This document shows positions 1 to 9,324 of a stretch of 64,000 nucleotides of DNA, piece after piece; position 1 is the first letter of the stretch; the number at the start of each line of letters is the position of its first letter. A program made the translations under genes and the position numbers. Under the pieces are notes generated by a model. It made no database searches and was not told where the DNA came from. It worked only from the letters and a program-made list of their open reading frames with translations. The stretch is from Mucilaginibacter phenanthrenivorans (GTDB lineage Bacteria > Bacteroidota > Bacteroidia > Sphingobacteriales > Sphingobacteriaceae), in assembly GCF_024721155.1 (NCBI RefSeq), contig NZ_JAHVAP010000004.1:310001-374000 (forward strand), given 5' to 3'.

Positions 1-255
1 CGAGAAACTTCCTGAGATAAAAGCACCGTCGACTACGCGCAAAGAGACGGCGTCTGTTACCGAATTCACCGTCTGAAGGGCGGTGTTGGAGGAAAAATTC
101 AGGTCCGTGATTGAAAATACGGATGTGGTCGGGCTTGCGGTCATTGCCCCGTTATAAGATCCCGGCCAGGAATCAATCGTGGCCCATGCCCTGTTCGTCA
201 TGAACAGGAACAGTGCCATCCCTATTAAAAAGCTTAATTTCTTTTGCCTACCCAT
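1..255 (-). CDS. exported protein, 5' part only (cut by window edge)
   Basis: Reading leftward from the ATG at 255-253, the frame stays open for 85 codons to the window edge. It begins MGRQKKLSFLIGMALFLF and runs to an AWA-type signal peptidase site, so the product is exported. The visible mature part is rich in Ser, Thr, Val and Asn, like a secreted beta-sheet protein, and I recognise no domain. The start lies four bases after the stop of the preceding 258-aa gene, so it is the last visible member of the minus-strand operon that starts at 12240. Function unknown. Confidence 0.75.
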   Translation of the reverse strand, partial: MGRQKKLSFLIGMALFLFMTNRAWATIDSWPGSYNGAMTASPTTSVFSITDLNFSSNTALQTVNSVTDAVSLRVVDGAFISGSFS

Positions 256-259
256 AAAT

Positions 260-1036
260 TTATTGCGTACGTACCAGTTCGTAATTGTGATAATCAGCTG
301 TAAGTTTCAATTCATCGCCATCTGTGCGAACGACATGTTCCGCCTGGAGGTGTTTGGCGATTTCCGCCCTCCTTACCCAACGTTGAAAGTGCACATCGAC
401 AATGCGGTCCATTGCCGGGTTTGCAGGATCGGCCGAATTCGGCAGGCGGGCATAGATTTCCTTTACCTCTCGGCTCAATGTATCATAACTAATTTTATAT
501 TCTTTGCAGGAAATATGATGTTCGTTCAGCAGCCTGATTGTCCTGATATTTTTCTTGGTATCGGAACTCAGCAGGTAATGCTCTGAAGCCATCCCGCTTT
601 TAAACATAGCCAGCGACCCTACTCCTTCCGTGCTGATCGTCTTCTGTGCGCTGACCATCACTTTGTGCTGATCATGGGAAATGAATAAATAAATCCCACC
701 CGCATTCAGCATTTCCGTACTGCCATACCGGTAATAGCAGTCTGCCCCGTTCTGGCTGTAAAGGAAGGGGACGTTTCGGTTATTTTGTAAACTATCTGCC
801 CGGTCGGTGACCGTAATTTCGCCGCTATAGGTACAGGGAGTGTGACGCACGTCGAGCGTCCCGGCAATTTTATTGAAGGTGTCCAGTAGCCGTGCATCAT
901 ATTTCGGTGCCGGTCTAACGGCGTTTTTCAACGGCGTCACCAAATTATGGCTGCTACTATTGTGCTGGTAAGCAATCGTAATCACTGCCGAGAGCAGCAA
1001 TGCAGTAATCATCAGGAACAATTTTCTATTCATCAT
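260..1036 (-). CDS. 258-aa exported protein of unknown function in the RHS operon
   Basis: A hydrophobic stretch at residues 4-23 after MMNRK acts as a signal peptide or membrane anchor, and there is no lipobox cysteine. The mature part has a few cysteines (in HTPCTYSG, GADCYY and HISCKEY) and many beta-prone segments. I do not recognise a named family. It starts seven bases after the stop of the 2264-aa RHS-family gene and is followed four bases later by another exported protein, so it is co-transcribed with them. Constant company with the large secreted protein suggests a periplasmic or surface accessory role, but that is inference. Two adjacent ATG codons (1036 and 1033) could each be the start. 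Confidence 0.75.
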   Translation of the reverse strand: MMNRKLFLMITALLLSAVITIAYQHNSSSHNLVTPLKNAVRPAPKYDARLLDTFNKIAGTLDVRHTPCTYSGEITVTDRADSLQNNRNVPFLYSQNGADCYYRYGSTEMLNAGGIYLFISHDQHKVMVSAQKTISTEGVGSLAMFKSGMASEHYLLSSDTKKNIRTIRLLNEHHISCKEYKISYDTLSREVKEIYARLPNSADPANPAMDRIVDVHFQRWVRRAEIAKHLQAEHVVRTDGDELKLTADYHNYELVRTQ

Positions 1037-1043
1037 GCATTGA

Positions 1044-4000
1044 TTAAGGCGTATTTTTCTTCTGGGATGTCCTGGTTTCCTTCAGGGTCATGATCCCGCG
1101 TTCCGTTTCTTTTTTCACACGGATCAGCAAGCCTTCGCTGTCATATTCATAAAAGGTGGCAAAGCCGTTTTCATCCAGTTCGGCCATCAGCCGCATCGAT
1201 GAGGCATCGTAGCTATAACTCTTCATGTGGGCGTCAAACGGATGGATCCGCATATCGTCAATGATGACGGTCGCCCCGTTCAGTGGTAGCAGGCTGATGC
1301 GAACCGGCGCGCCTGCAGGCGGATTACCGGCGGCGCTAAAGGTCATGTACCCTTCAAGCAGCTTCCAGTCTTCTACCAGCGCTTTGCAAATCAGCGGCTT
1401 GCTGACCCCGTTCACAAATAGGCCAACGTTAACAGATTTATTGTTCGGCAGCCCGTCCTTTACCCAAACATTGAACAAGTATTTCTTCCCGGGCACTGGT
1501 TCAAAACCATTCGGGTAAAGCCCGGTGGTTGTTGCTGGTTTGACATACTGGTTATTGGCATCAAATGCCAGGTACGCCTGCGTTTTCTGGTCTCCGTTAT
1601 AAGCGATAGTGGCCAGCGTAAGCGAATCAGATGGCAAGGAGACACCATAATTGCCGGTATGAGCAGCCGTGGTTTCCGTCAGGCTGGTGATCAGCTTACC
1701 GCTGGAAAGCTGCGTAAATTCCCTTGACGTCGGGCCGTCGAGGTAAGATACGGTGCCCGGGCTGAATTGGCTGTCCTCGAAACTAGAGGCATAAATTTCC
1801 CGGTTTTTAGCATTACTGGCAACGGCTCCGGGAAGTTCGCCGTTAAAATCAAACTTCGCTGCGCTGTAACGGAGCAGCGCATCTTTATTTTCCAGTTGCT
1901 GGCCATATTTGTCGTACATGGTAACCGTATTGGCGGTTACCCATGACCCGGCGAGGACATTTTCTATCCACGGCGTCTGTCCGGCGCCCGGCGCATACCA
2001 GTCCGTGAAGAAATTATTCAGGTAACCGGCACCTTTTACGTTGACTACGCTGTTTGCGGGGTTCAGCAGGTTGTTATAAACGCGCTTTTGCTGAAATACC
2101 TTGGTCTGGTATGGCCGCCAGTTCCCCAGGAAGCCGTAGATGTACGGATTGATGGCGGTAGGGGGAGGCTGACAAGGCGGCAGGTAAGGTGTATGCAAGG
2201 GATCATTATAGATAATATTATAATAGGACACCCCACCTACACGGACATAGGATTGGGCAGCAGCATTGTGGGCAGCACTTACGGTACTCCAGATCGGATG
2301 GATATTAGTGCCGGTCGTACCGGCCGCCTGAATTTCCGCCATCGTATTGTTGTAAATTTCTACGCCGCCGCCAATGGAACTGGTCGCCGTAGGGTTATAA
2401 CCGGAGTAAGTCAGCTCAACGGATATGGAGTGTTGTCCCTGGGTTAGCACAACCGGGATGATATTCCAGCCGAAATAGGTGACATCGTTATGAGAATTGA
2501 CACTGATTATATTAGTGCAGTCGATGGTGAAGGACATGTTAATGCTCGAATCAAAGCCGATCCAGTAAGTGCCCGCAGTCGGTGCCGTAAAAGTGGAAAA
2601 TACACCCATCACATTATTGTTGGTCGGTGCGATCAGCGCGGAACTGATATCAATAATACTATTACGGGTAAGCGCCGCATCAAAATATGAACTGACGACT
2701 TGAACACCCGAGGCATGATCAGCCGTGGTGAATGTATGGTTGTTGTACTGACTGTTCATCAACCATGTGCCGGAATTATGACTTTCAATGGCCCCGCCCT
2801 GATCGATGGTCAGGTTGTAGGGCGTAGTATTATTAATAAGATGAACGTCAGGCTTTTCCACTGACCATCCCTGGTCATAGGTATTCGCTGATGCATTGAT
2901 CACCTTTTGACCAGTCAGGTCTGTATTATCCATGGCGAGCCGGTAACCATTACCTGCGGCATTTAGGATTATCGGATTGTTGAGAGAGACGATGGTCGTC
3001 AGACCGGCGTCCAGCGTGTTCCGGTAACCGGATCTCACAACTTTAACCATGCCCGGGATATTGACATTATTCTGGATCCGGCCGTAACGGTCTACCAGGC
3101 ATTTGACGTGCGCAGTTCCGCCTGGACCGAGATGGACGATGTCTCCACCCGGAAATACCGTGTATACCGGACGTCCGGTGGAAAGGTCGATGACTTCATC
3201 GATAACCCAGTAATGTACCGCTGTATTGTTAGGATCGATAAGTTCATCCCCGCCGCTGAGGTAAGGATCAAAATTGGACGGAAGTATGCCGGTGGAACTG
3301 GTCGTCAAAGCTGAAAGCATCATGCCCAGGTTCTGGTAAGCCGGTCCCATTTTCGTATAAGCCCAGTAAGCTGGAATGTTCAGGGAATAAATATCCTTAT
3401 TGAATTCATTCTGCGTACGCGTAACGACCGGCTGCCCGGTCTGCCCATCATACGCCAGGTTTTGGGTGCGAATGGTCGACCCGTTATCTTTTTTGACCAC
3501 GCTGTCGATAATCCCATAGTATTGGCTGACTTTGACGGCACAGGCGGACCTGAATAATTTGTACTCAGAGTTATTCGCGCTCGGCCAGTGGGGAATGGGC
3601 AAAGGAATACCAAAAGCCGGAATAATATCTGCACCGACATTGATCGTTTTCCCGTTATTCACGCTCTCCTGTTCCCGGAAATCAGTAAAGAACTCGATGT
3701 CACGGCCGATCACTTTATTTTGATCGACGGTACCGTCCGGGTTGACCACATTCACCGTGTTTTTCAACCGCATCGGTGACGTCCCGTTCGGCGTAGCATT
3801 ATAATAGCTGACAGAAGAGGATACCTCTACGCCCGCCTGGTTGTAAACATGGCTGGCCTTCGGCTTACCATGCATATCATTCAGCTCGATCGCATAACCC
3901 TGGGACATGGTCAGTTCATCGATACTGGAAGTCTCGGTAAAACTGTATTTGGCCTTAGGGCGATTCTCGAACTTTTGCATCGGCAACACGGTAACCTGAA

Positions 4001-7000
4001 CCGGAAAATCCTTGGCCGTGTAGCATTCGGTTACCGTATAGCCCGTGCGGATGGATGGGTCGGCCACCAGGGTATTGTCCAGGTCCTTAACGGTGACTTT
4101 GCTATAAACTACCGAGGGCGAAGGAAAAAAAGATTCCCCGAAAGGTTCCTCCAGGTCGAAAAGATTGCCGATGGCCCCTTTTATCTTTTGAACATAAAAA
4201 ACAGGTTGCTTCAGGGGATTTTCATCATTGCCTACGGAGGGCTCGTAACTGGCGACACCACTGCTGATGGATTGCCCATCTTCGATCGTGGTGTAGTCAT
4301 AAGCCTGGCCGTAGGTCTTGGCTGTTGTCCCTCCCATCTCGTTCCAGTCATCATTGATCACGATCTTGGCGACCCGGACTCCCCCGCCAAGTTTATGCCC
4401 GTCGATTTTAGTCAGGCGCACAAAACTCCGGTTCAGCTGAACGTTATCCGCATAAAGGTTAGAAGAACTTGCTGCCTTTTGATAAAAATTCTGGGACAAT
4501 TCGCTGAGGTTTGCGAAAGCAGAGAAAATAGCCCGAACGGCGTTTTCTATACTCTGGCCGGCCGTTTCACTGCCCACGCGCCGGTCAAAACCGGGGTAAG
4601 CATAGCGGGGGTATTCTTCTTTGATCCTTTGCCAGGCGGAAAAAACCATGGGGTTTGCGGATACCCCGCTGTCAGTACGGTCCTGAAGCGTGACATAAGC
4701 ATAGCCGCCCAATAGTTTAACCTGCTTGACCTGGCTGTAGGCAGGGATAAAATCATAATCCTGGCCCTGGCTGTTACTATTCCCGTTGGCCACCTTTACC
4801 CACATTTTTGCATAAATGTAATCCGAACCGTTCAGATAGTTCTTTTTGAACCAGGCTGTAACCTCAGCGTTATCGGCGGTTCCTGTCGGCATCTTGAGTT
4901 TGAACCCTTTGGCCCTGGCCAATCCGGCGCCGCCCGTAGCTGGCACGGCCATCGCCGTACCTGTCGCGTCAATCAGGTCGTCGATCTTGGTCATGACCAT
5001 TGCTCTCTTGTTTTGCACATAAGCATAGTCATCGGACTCATAGGAGACGTCAATCCCGCCTCCCGTGGGCAAGGAGATGTGCTTCAGCTGCCAGAGCGAT
5101 GCACCCTGGCCCACGCTGGATTTTATTTGCGCATTGCTATTATACAAGTCCTGCACGGTATAGGGAAATTCATCGTTCAACAGGCTGAAGTTACTGTTGT
5201 CCAGGGAATCCCGGTAAACGCCCCAACGGTCCGTCGACATGGTATTGTAGCCCACGTTCGTGCGGACAGTCCCGCCTGTCGTGGTGTATCCCGTATTGTA
5301 GGTGAATTTATAAGGGAAATACTGACCTTTGGTCGTACCCCCATATTCAAAATGGACCTTGGTCAGCGTTAGTTTCCCGCTGCCGGCCGGTAGAGAATTG
5401 GGCGTGTTCGGGCAAAGGCTGTAATCATAATCAAATTTGACCACTTTGATCGGTTTGCTCATATCTGCCTTGGAATAAAGGCGGATCTGTCTCAATCTCT
5501 TCTGATGCACCGTATTGTCGACCCCCCCGGAGAAATCCAGCACGCCCAGTCCGTCTGTCCGGTCTTCGGTAATGAAATAGGCGATCTTGGTTTTCGATTC
5601 AACTTCGCTGATGTACCATAATTCCTTTTCGCCGTAAATGATGCTCGCCTTGTCGTCATCCGGGTCTGACTGTAAGCCTTTGTTCAGTGTAGCATTTTTG
5701 TAAGGAGTGCGCCACCTGAATTTTGGGATCATGGTATAATTGAATTTAATCCCAGTGCCCAGGTCATCCGGCGTAATGCCATCGCCTGTTTTGTCTACGT
5801 AATCCGGGGACAGGATCCCGCTCAGTAAAAAGCTGGTCGCGTAGGCCGGCTGGCTGTCTTTATGATAATAATTATCGATCCCTTTGTTCTGGCCGAGCGT
5901 GGGTTCCGTGGTACCATAGGCAAACTGGATCTGGTCATGAGTATTGGTGACCATGCTGTAATCTCTCGCCGGCGCAGTCCGGGATCCGATCGCGAAAGAA
6001 TATTCTACCTTTTTGGTGTTGTAAACCGGTATGCCGTAAACCATGCGCTTCCCATCCGGACCGGTGACTGTCATTTCCGACAGGTGGTGTTTTTGTCGGT
6101 ACCCCCCCGCGATCCAGCGGGGAATGGCGACAGGGATAGGTTTATGATTGGCCGGTGGAGTGAAATTACTGACATCGTTTATCGGGTAGTTCAGGATCTG
6201 GTTATCCAGGCCAGAAATACTGGCCTCCTGGGCGGTAAGATAAGAGATAGAGGTCCGTTGTAGCTGTCGCTGCTGTTTCTGAATTTTGCTAAGGGTGGAA
6301 TAGCCTGTAAAATTATTTCCCGCGGTTATTCCGTTCACTTGTACTGCCAGTGGGGTAGTGCCGTGCAGCTGGCCGCTCATGTTCGCGTCTTCCAGCGTTT
6401 TTTCACCCACCTGTTTGAAATAGGCATGCTGGTAAGCGGGAGTGGCCGTCGACAGGTCCTGGAAATCGCCGCTGGCCAGGTAGGCGTTATCTTTTACCCA
6501 TTTCCGTGTTGTATTGGTCGTCTTTTGGTTAAACAGCGAAACACCGCCATGGCCATAAGAGCCAAAGCCGGCGTCGAACCCGGCGCTGCTTTCGGTGTTT
6601 AGATCTGCCGCCTGGTTATCGAAATAAATCCCGGTCCCGCCACGGTAAAGGCGAAATTCACCGCTTCCCTCCTGGCTGGTATAGGTGAACAGGTCAGGCG
6701 TACTGACCGGCAATGCGAGATTAGGCATGTCCGGTATCACGGGGTTATCCTTTTCCCGGATGAAATCCATCAAACCACTGGGCTGGTTTTTTCCCGCCTC
6801 CGAGTACAGAAAGCCATAGGCAGGATTGCTGATGCTCCTGGCCTGTACTTCCCGGACAGATTTATAACCACTGCCACCACCTCCGACAAAGATCAGGGCA
6901 CCCGCAAAACCAACGTTAAAGCTGAAAGATCCGTAGCTGGTTTTATAAGGGATCTGCACATGCGGGGATACTGGTTCGGTGTTGTAACTGATCGTGGAAC

Positions 7001-7838
7001 CACCCAAGCCATAATCAGCACTCCCTTTGACAGTAGAAACGGATTCTCCAAATGGCGAACAGGGATCTGCAGTCACAATGTCTTTGGTGGCAGAAACGCC
7101 GTAGCTTCCACTAAGGGACAGGCTTTTCATACCCGATCGCGTATTATAACCGAGAGATGCGCTTAATCCGGCATTTACGGTTGTTGTCTCATCCGTGTGG
7201 CTTCTCACGCTAAGGTTCGCATAAGGAGAAAGGTTTACGCCGCTTGCGGTGCTGGATAATACGCCTACGCCCAAACTTGCGGTCATGGCACCGTCGGTAC
7301 CGCTAGAAACGGAAATTCCGGGATTGACACCTACTTCCGCGCCGATACCTGTATAGTTATCACTGAAAATGCCTAGTGAAAATGTTCCTTCACCTTTAAT
7401 CGGGGAATACATACCGCCGACTTCCGTTTTTACATTAACGCGGCCACCTACGGTGATTTTGGGTTTGGTATAATGATCCGTTTGAACGGCATCTCCTCTC
7501 ATATCATCCGGAAGTCCCCTGACCTGGCGATTGATGCTGCCGACATTTAGGCTCCAGCCCAAGCCTACCCAGCTGGCCTCATCATCTATGCCTGTGCCGG
7601 ACTGGTAATTAAGGTTGATCGGGTAGCCATCTACGTCCAGCAGCGGAATATTATATTTAAAATCACCGGACGTCAAATCCACCATATCTGATACGCTTGC
7701 CTGCTGAAATCCACGGACTTCGGGCTGTGAAGGACCGGAGGTCAGCGCCAGCGCGGTCAGCGGCAGACAGATGTTCGTCATCCAGATAAGCAGGAAGAAC
7801 GCGGCAATTTTACGGGATTTATTCGATTGAAATTTCAT
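1044..7838 (-). CDS. 2264-aa RHS/YD-repeat family secreted protein without recognisable toxin domain
   Basis: The N-terminus has a signal peptide (about residues 1-31). After it comes the RHS-family entry segment common in Bacteroidota, with VDLTSGDFKYNIPLLDVDG, then NYQSGTGIDDEASWVGLGW and GLPDDMRGD (about residues 50-120). The central 2000 residues are beta-rich, Gly/Ser/Thr/Tyr-rich and of low similarity to named domains. Near the C-terminus is a single YD-type repeat (FATFYEYDSEGLLIRVKK) and then a short basic tail. There is no RHS core DPxGR motif, no cleavage motif and no C-terminal toxin or immunity gene, so it looks like a surface or extracellular structural RHS relative rather than a polymorphic toxin. 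It sits 14 bases after a small lipoprotein gene in the operon starting at 12240. Confidence 0.85.
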   Translation of the reverse strand: MKFQSNKSRKIAAFFLLIWMTNICLPLTALALTSGPSQPEVRGFQQASVSDMVDLTSGDFKYNIPLLDVDGYPINLNYQSGTGIDDEASWVGLGWSLNVGSINRQVRGLPDDMRGDAVQTDHYTKPKITVGGRVNVKTEVGGMYSPIKGEGTFSLGIFSDNYTGIGAEVGVNPGISVSSGTDGAMTASLGVGVLSSTASGVNLSPYANLSVRSHTDETTTVNAGLSASLGYNTRSGMKSLSLSGSYGVSATKDIVTADPCSPFGESVSTVKGSADYGLGGSTISYNTEPVSPHVQIPYKTSYGSFSFNVGFAGALIFVGGGGSGYKSVREVQARSISNPAYGFLYSEAGKNQPSGLMDFIREKDNPVIPDMPNLALPVSTPDLFTYTSQEGSGEFRLYRGGTGIYFDNQAADLNTESSAGFDAGFGSYGHGGVSLFNQKTTNTTRKWVKDNAYLASGDFQDLSTATPAYQHAYFKQVGEKTLEDANMSGQLHGTTPLAVQVNGITAGNNFTGYSTLSKIQKQQRQLQRTSISYLTAQEASISGLDNQILNYPINDVSNFTPPANHKPIPVAIPRWIAGGYRQKHHLSEMTVTGPDGKRMVYGIPVYNTKKVEYSFAIGSRTAPARDYSMVTNTHDQIQFAYGTTEPTLGQNKGIDNYYHKDSQPAYATSFLLSGILSPDYVDKTGDGITPDDLGTGIKFNYTMIPKFRWRTPYKNATLNKGLQSDPDDDKASIIYGEKELWYISEVESKTKIAYFITEDRTDGLGVLDFSGGVDNTVHQKRLRQIRLYSKADMSKPIKVVKFDYDYSLCPNTPNSLPAGSGKLTLTKVHFEYGGTTKGQYFPYKFTYNTGYTTTGGTVRTNVGYNTMSTDRWGVYRDSLDNSNFSLLNDEFPYTVQDLYNSNAQIKSSVGQGASLWQLKHISLPTGGGIDVSYESDDYAYVQNKRAMVMTKIDDLIDATGTAMAVPATGGAGLARAKGFKLKMPTGTADNAEVTAWFKKNYLNGSDYIYAKMWVKVANGNSNSQGQDYDFIPAYSQVKQVKLLGGYAYVTLQDRTDSGVSANPMVFSAWQRIKEEYPRYAYPGFDRRVGSETAGQSIENAVRAIFSAFANLSELSQNFYQKAASSSNLYADNVQLNRSFVRLTKIDGHKLGGGVRVAKIVINDDWNEMGGTTAKTYGQAYDYTTIEDGQSISSGVASYEPSVGNDENPLKQPVFYVQKIKGAIGNLFDLEEPFGESFFPSPSVVYSKVTVKDLDNTLVADPSIRTGYTVTECYTAKDFPVQVTVLPMQKFENRPKAKYSFTETSSIDELTMSQGYAIELNDMHGKPKASHVYNQAGVEVSSSVSYYNATPNGTSPMRLKNTVNVVNPDGTVDQNKVIGRDIEFFTDFREQESVNNGKTINVGADIIPAFGIPLPIPHWPSANNSEYKLFRSACAVKVSQYYGIIDSVVKKDNGSTIRTQNLAYDGQTGQPVVTRTQNEFNKDIYSLNIPAYWAYTKMGPAYQNLGMMLSALTTSSTGILPSNFDPYLSGGDELIDPNNTAVHYWVIDEVIDLSTGRPVYTVFPGGDIVHLGPGGTAHVKCLVDRYGRIQNNVNIPGMVKVVRSGYRNTLDAGLTTIVSLNNPIILNAAGNGYRLAMDNTDLTGQKVINASANTYDQGWSVEKPDVHLINNTTPYNLTIDQGGAIESHNSGTWLMNSQYNNHTFTTADHASGVQVVSSYFDAALTRNSIIDISSALIAPTNNNVMGVFSTFTAPTAGTYWIGFDSSINMSFTIDCTNIISVNSHNDVTYFGWNIIPVVLTQGQHSISVELTYSGYNPTATSSIGGGVEIYNNTMAEIQAAGTTGTNIHPIWSTVSAAHNAAAQSYVRVGGVSYYNIIYNDPLHTPYLPPCQPPPTAINPYIYGFLGNWRPYQTKVFQQKRVYNNLLNPANSVVNVKGAGYLNNFFTDWYAPGAGQTPWIENVLAGSWVTANTVTMYDKYGQQLENKDALLRYSAAKFDFNGELPGAVASNAKNREIYASSFEDSQFSPGTVSYLDGPTSREFTQLSSGKLITSLTETTAAHTGNYGVSLPSDSLTLATIAYNGDQKTQAYLAFDANNQYVKPATTTGLYPNGFEPVPGKKYLFNVWVKDGLPNNKSVNVGLFVNGVSKPLICKALVEDWKLLEGYMTFSAAGNPPAGAPVRISLLPLNGATVIIDDMRIHPFDAHMKSYSYDASSMRLMAELDENGFATFYEYDSEGLLIRVKKETERGIMTLKETRTSQKKNTP

Positions 7839-7852
7839 GTTTGCCGATTGAA

Positions 7853-8257
7853 TTAATCTTTAATTTTAAAGGTGTATTTTCTGGAATAAAGGTATTTGTC
7901 GTCAAAGACCAGGCTGACAGGCCCGGCTGCGTCCCATTGTAATAAATATTCATAGCTGCCTTTGATCCCGTTAGCCACCGGCTGTACAGCAACAGCATAT
8001 TTCGGCTTACCATTATCGAGTAGGTAAAAACAACTGTCGGCATGGTAAAGCATCTGGTTGCTGACGCGGCCACTGTTGGTGATTCCTTCTTGAACGGGAA
8101 CAATCTTGCATTTATAAGCTGTGGCGCCTGCGTTGATCCGCACCAATTGCACGATCAGCCTGCTGTCCCTGACCTCCTGTACCTGCCTGGTTTCCGGCCG
8201 GCACGCGGCGATCGATACCGCCAGCAAAATCATCAGGTTAATCTTTAGGCTGTTCAT
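7853..8257 (-). CDS. small predicted lipoprotein in the RHS operon
   Basis: This encodes 134 residues with an N-terminal hydrophobic segment ending in the lipobox SIAAC, so the mature protein should be lipidated at that Cys. The rest (about 115 residues) is beta-rich and matches no family I know. I chose the ATG at 8257. A TTG two codons upstream (8263) is in frame but less likely. The start overlaps the end of the 361-aa TANFOR-like gene by about 20 bases, and the stop lies 14 bases before the RHS gene start, so translation is probably coupled. A lipid-anchored helper for display of the RHS protein is plausible but unproven. Confidence 0.75.
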   Translation of the reverse strand: MNSLKINLMILLAVSIAACRPETRQVQEVRDSRLIVQLVRINAGATAYKCKIVPVQEGITNSGRVSNQMLYHADSCFYLLDNGKPKYAVAVQPVANGIKGSYEYLLQWDAAGPVSLVFDDKYLYSRKYTFKIKD

Positions 8258-9323
8258 AGACAAATCTTAAATTTTTAACGGCACCGTTTGGCAGCCATAG
8301 TTTCAGTATATAGTAAACACCGGGCTGAAATGCCCCGTTACCAGAAAGATCAATAATGAGCTTATTGGTACCATTTAATAACTCCAGTTTGGGTAATCCC
8401 CCGATACGCTTTCCGTTATTTTCAAGGCTGGAAATGGAATATTTCAGCTTTTGTTTCTGGTAAGGATTGATGATGCTGATCCGGATATCTCCGTTGGCTA
8501 CGTAATAATTACCCCTCAGGAGATCTTCGATATCCCGGTAACCGGAGTCAGGCTTGATTTTTTTAATACTATCCTGACAATCGACGGTAAATTCCCATAT
8601 TTCTGAACGAGTCAGTATGGTGTGTTCTTTGTACGCTGTTACCTGCCAGGCATAACGTTTCTTACTTTCCAGTTCTTTAGCGATAGACGGGTAAGGTAAC
8701 ACCGGGGCGATAATAGACGACTGGTTAATCAGCGGCAAATTGTAGTTCAGCGCTTCCGTTGGATTTTGCCCGCTTTTAATTTCGGCAAGCACCAGCTGGT
8801 AATTCGCGCCGGGGACGCCCGGCAACAGTGGCTGCCAGGTCAGAAGCGGACGCTTATCGCAAATCTTGTCTTTGTTAACCGGGTCAATCAGTGACAGTTC
8901 TGCAAAGGGGGCAAGTAAATAAGGGAAACACTGTTCGTCCGGCGGATTATCGGTATGGGTGTAAGTCAGCGTAAAACAATAATCGTAATCACCTTCAGGA
9001 AAAGACCGGCTTGCGGAGGTGATTTGTCCAAGCCGGTTTTTGGAGAATTGAACGGCCGCACCGCTTACTGCCGCTACCGGGATCGGATTGGAACCGGGCA
9101 GGATGGAAAACTCCGGGGTCCGGATCACGCAGATCGCACCTCCTTTTCTTTCGGTAACACTGATCACCAGGCTGGCGGTCCTTTTTCCAGAGATGTTCAT
9201 CAGCCTGCAACTGAACAAGCCATTTATATTCCGGCCATAAATTTCAGGAATAAACTGGAAGCTTACCTGGCTCATTCCACGAATGCTCAAAAAGACAAAC
9301 AATAGGGTTATATAAATCTTCAT
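8238..9323 (-). CDS. 361-aa exported TANFOR/FN3-like protein
   Basis: A signal peptide (MKIYITLLFVFLSIRGMSQ) precedes a beta-rich protein. The middle holds the segment LLTWQPLLPGVPGANYQLV, then RYAWQVTAYKEH and WEFTVDC. These resemble the TANFOR/fibronectin-III-like domain found in Bacteroidota surface proteins, where the Trp-x-Pro and Tyr-x-hydrophobic strands form the sandwich core. The C-terminal third looks like a second beta domain. It follows the 971-aa barrel gene with one base between stop and start, and overlaps the lipoprotein gene. Such domains commonly mediate protein-protein contacts outside the cell, so a partner role for the RHS protein is likely but inferred. Confidence 0.75.
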   Translation of the reverse strand: MKIYITLLFVFLSIRGMSQVSFQFIPEIYGRNINGLFSCRLMNISGKRTASLVISVTERKGGAICVIRTPEFSILPGSNPIPVAAVSGAAVQFSKNRLGQITSASRSFPEGDYDYCFTLTYTHTDNPPDEQCFPYLLAPFAELSLIDPVNKDKICDKRPLLTWQPLLPGVPGANYQLVLAEIKSGQNPTEALNYNLPLINQSSIIAPVLPYPSIAKELESKKRYAWQVTAYKEHTILTRSEIWEFTVDCQDSIKKIKPDSGYRDIEDLLRGNYYVANGDIRISIINPYQKQKLKYSISSLENNGKRIGGLPKLELLNGTNKLIIDLSGNGAFQPGVYYILKLWLPNGAVKNLRFVYEQPKD

Positions 9324-9324
9324 A

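Noticed and set aside
1044..1300. C-terminal toxin domain at the RHS protein end
   Set aside because: The tail is a short basic run after one YD repeat; there is no cleavage motif, toxin motif or immunity gene.
3849..4715. 288-codon open frame on the plus strand
   Set aside because: Entirely antisense to the 2264-aa RHS-family gene; no signal, no recognisable motif.
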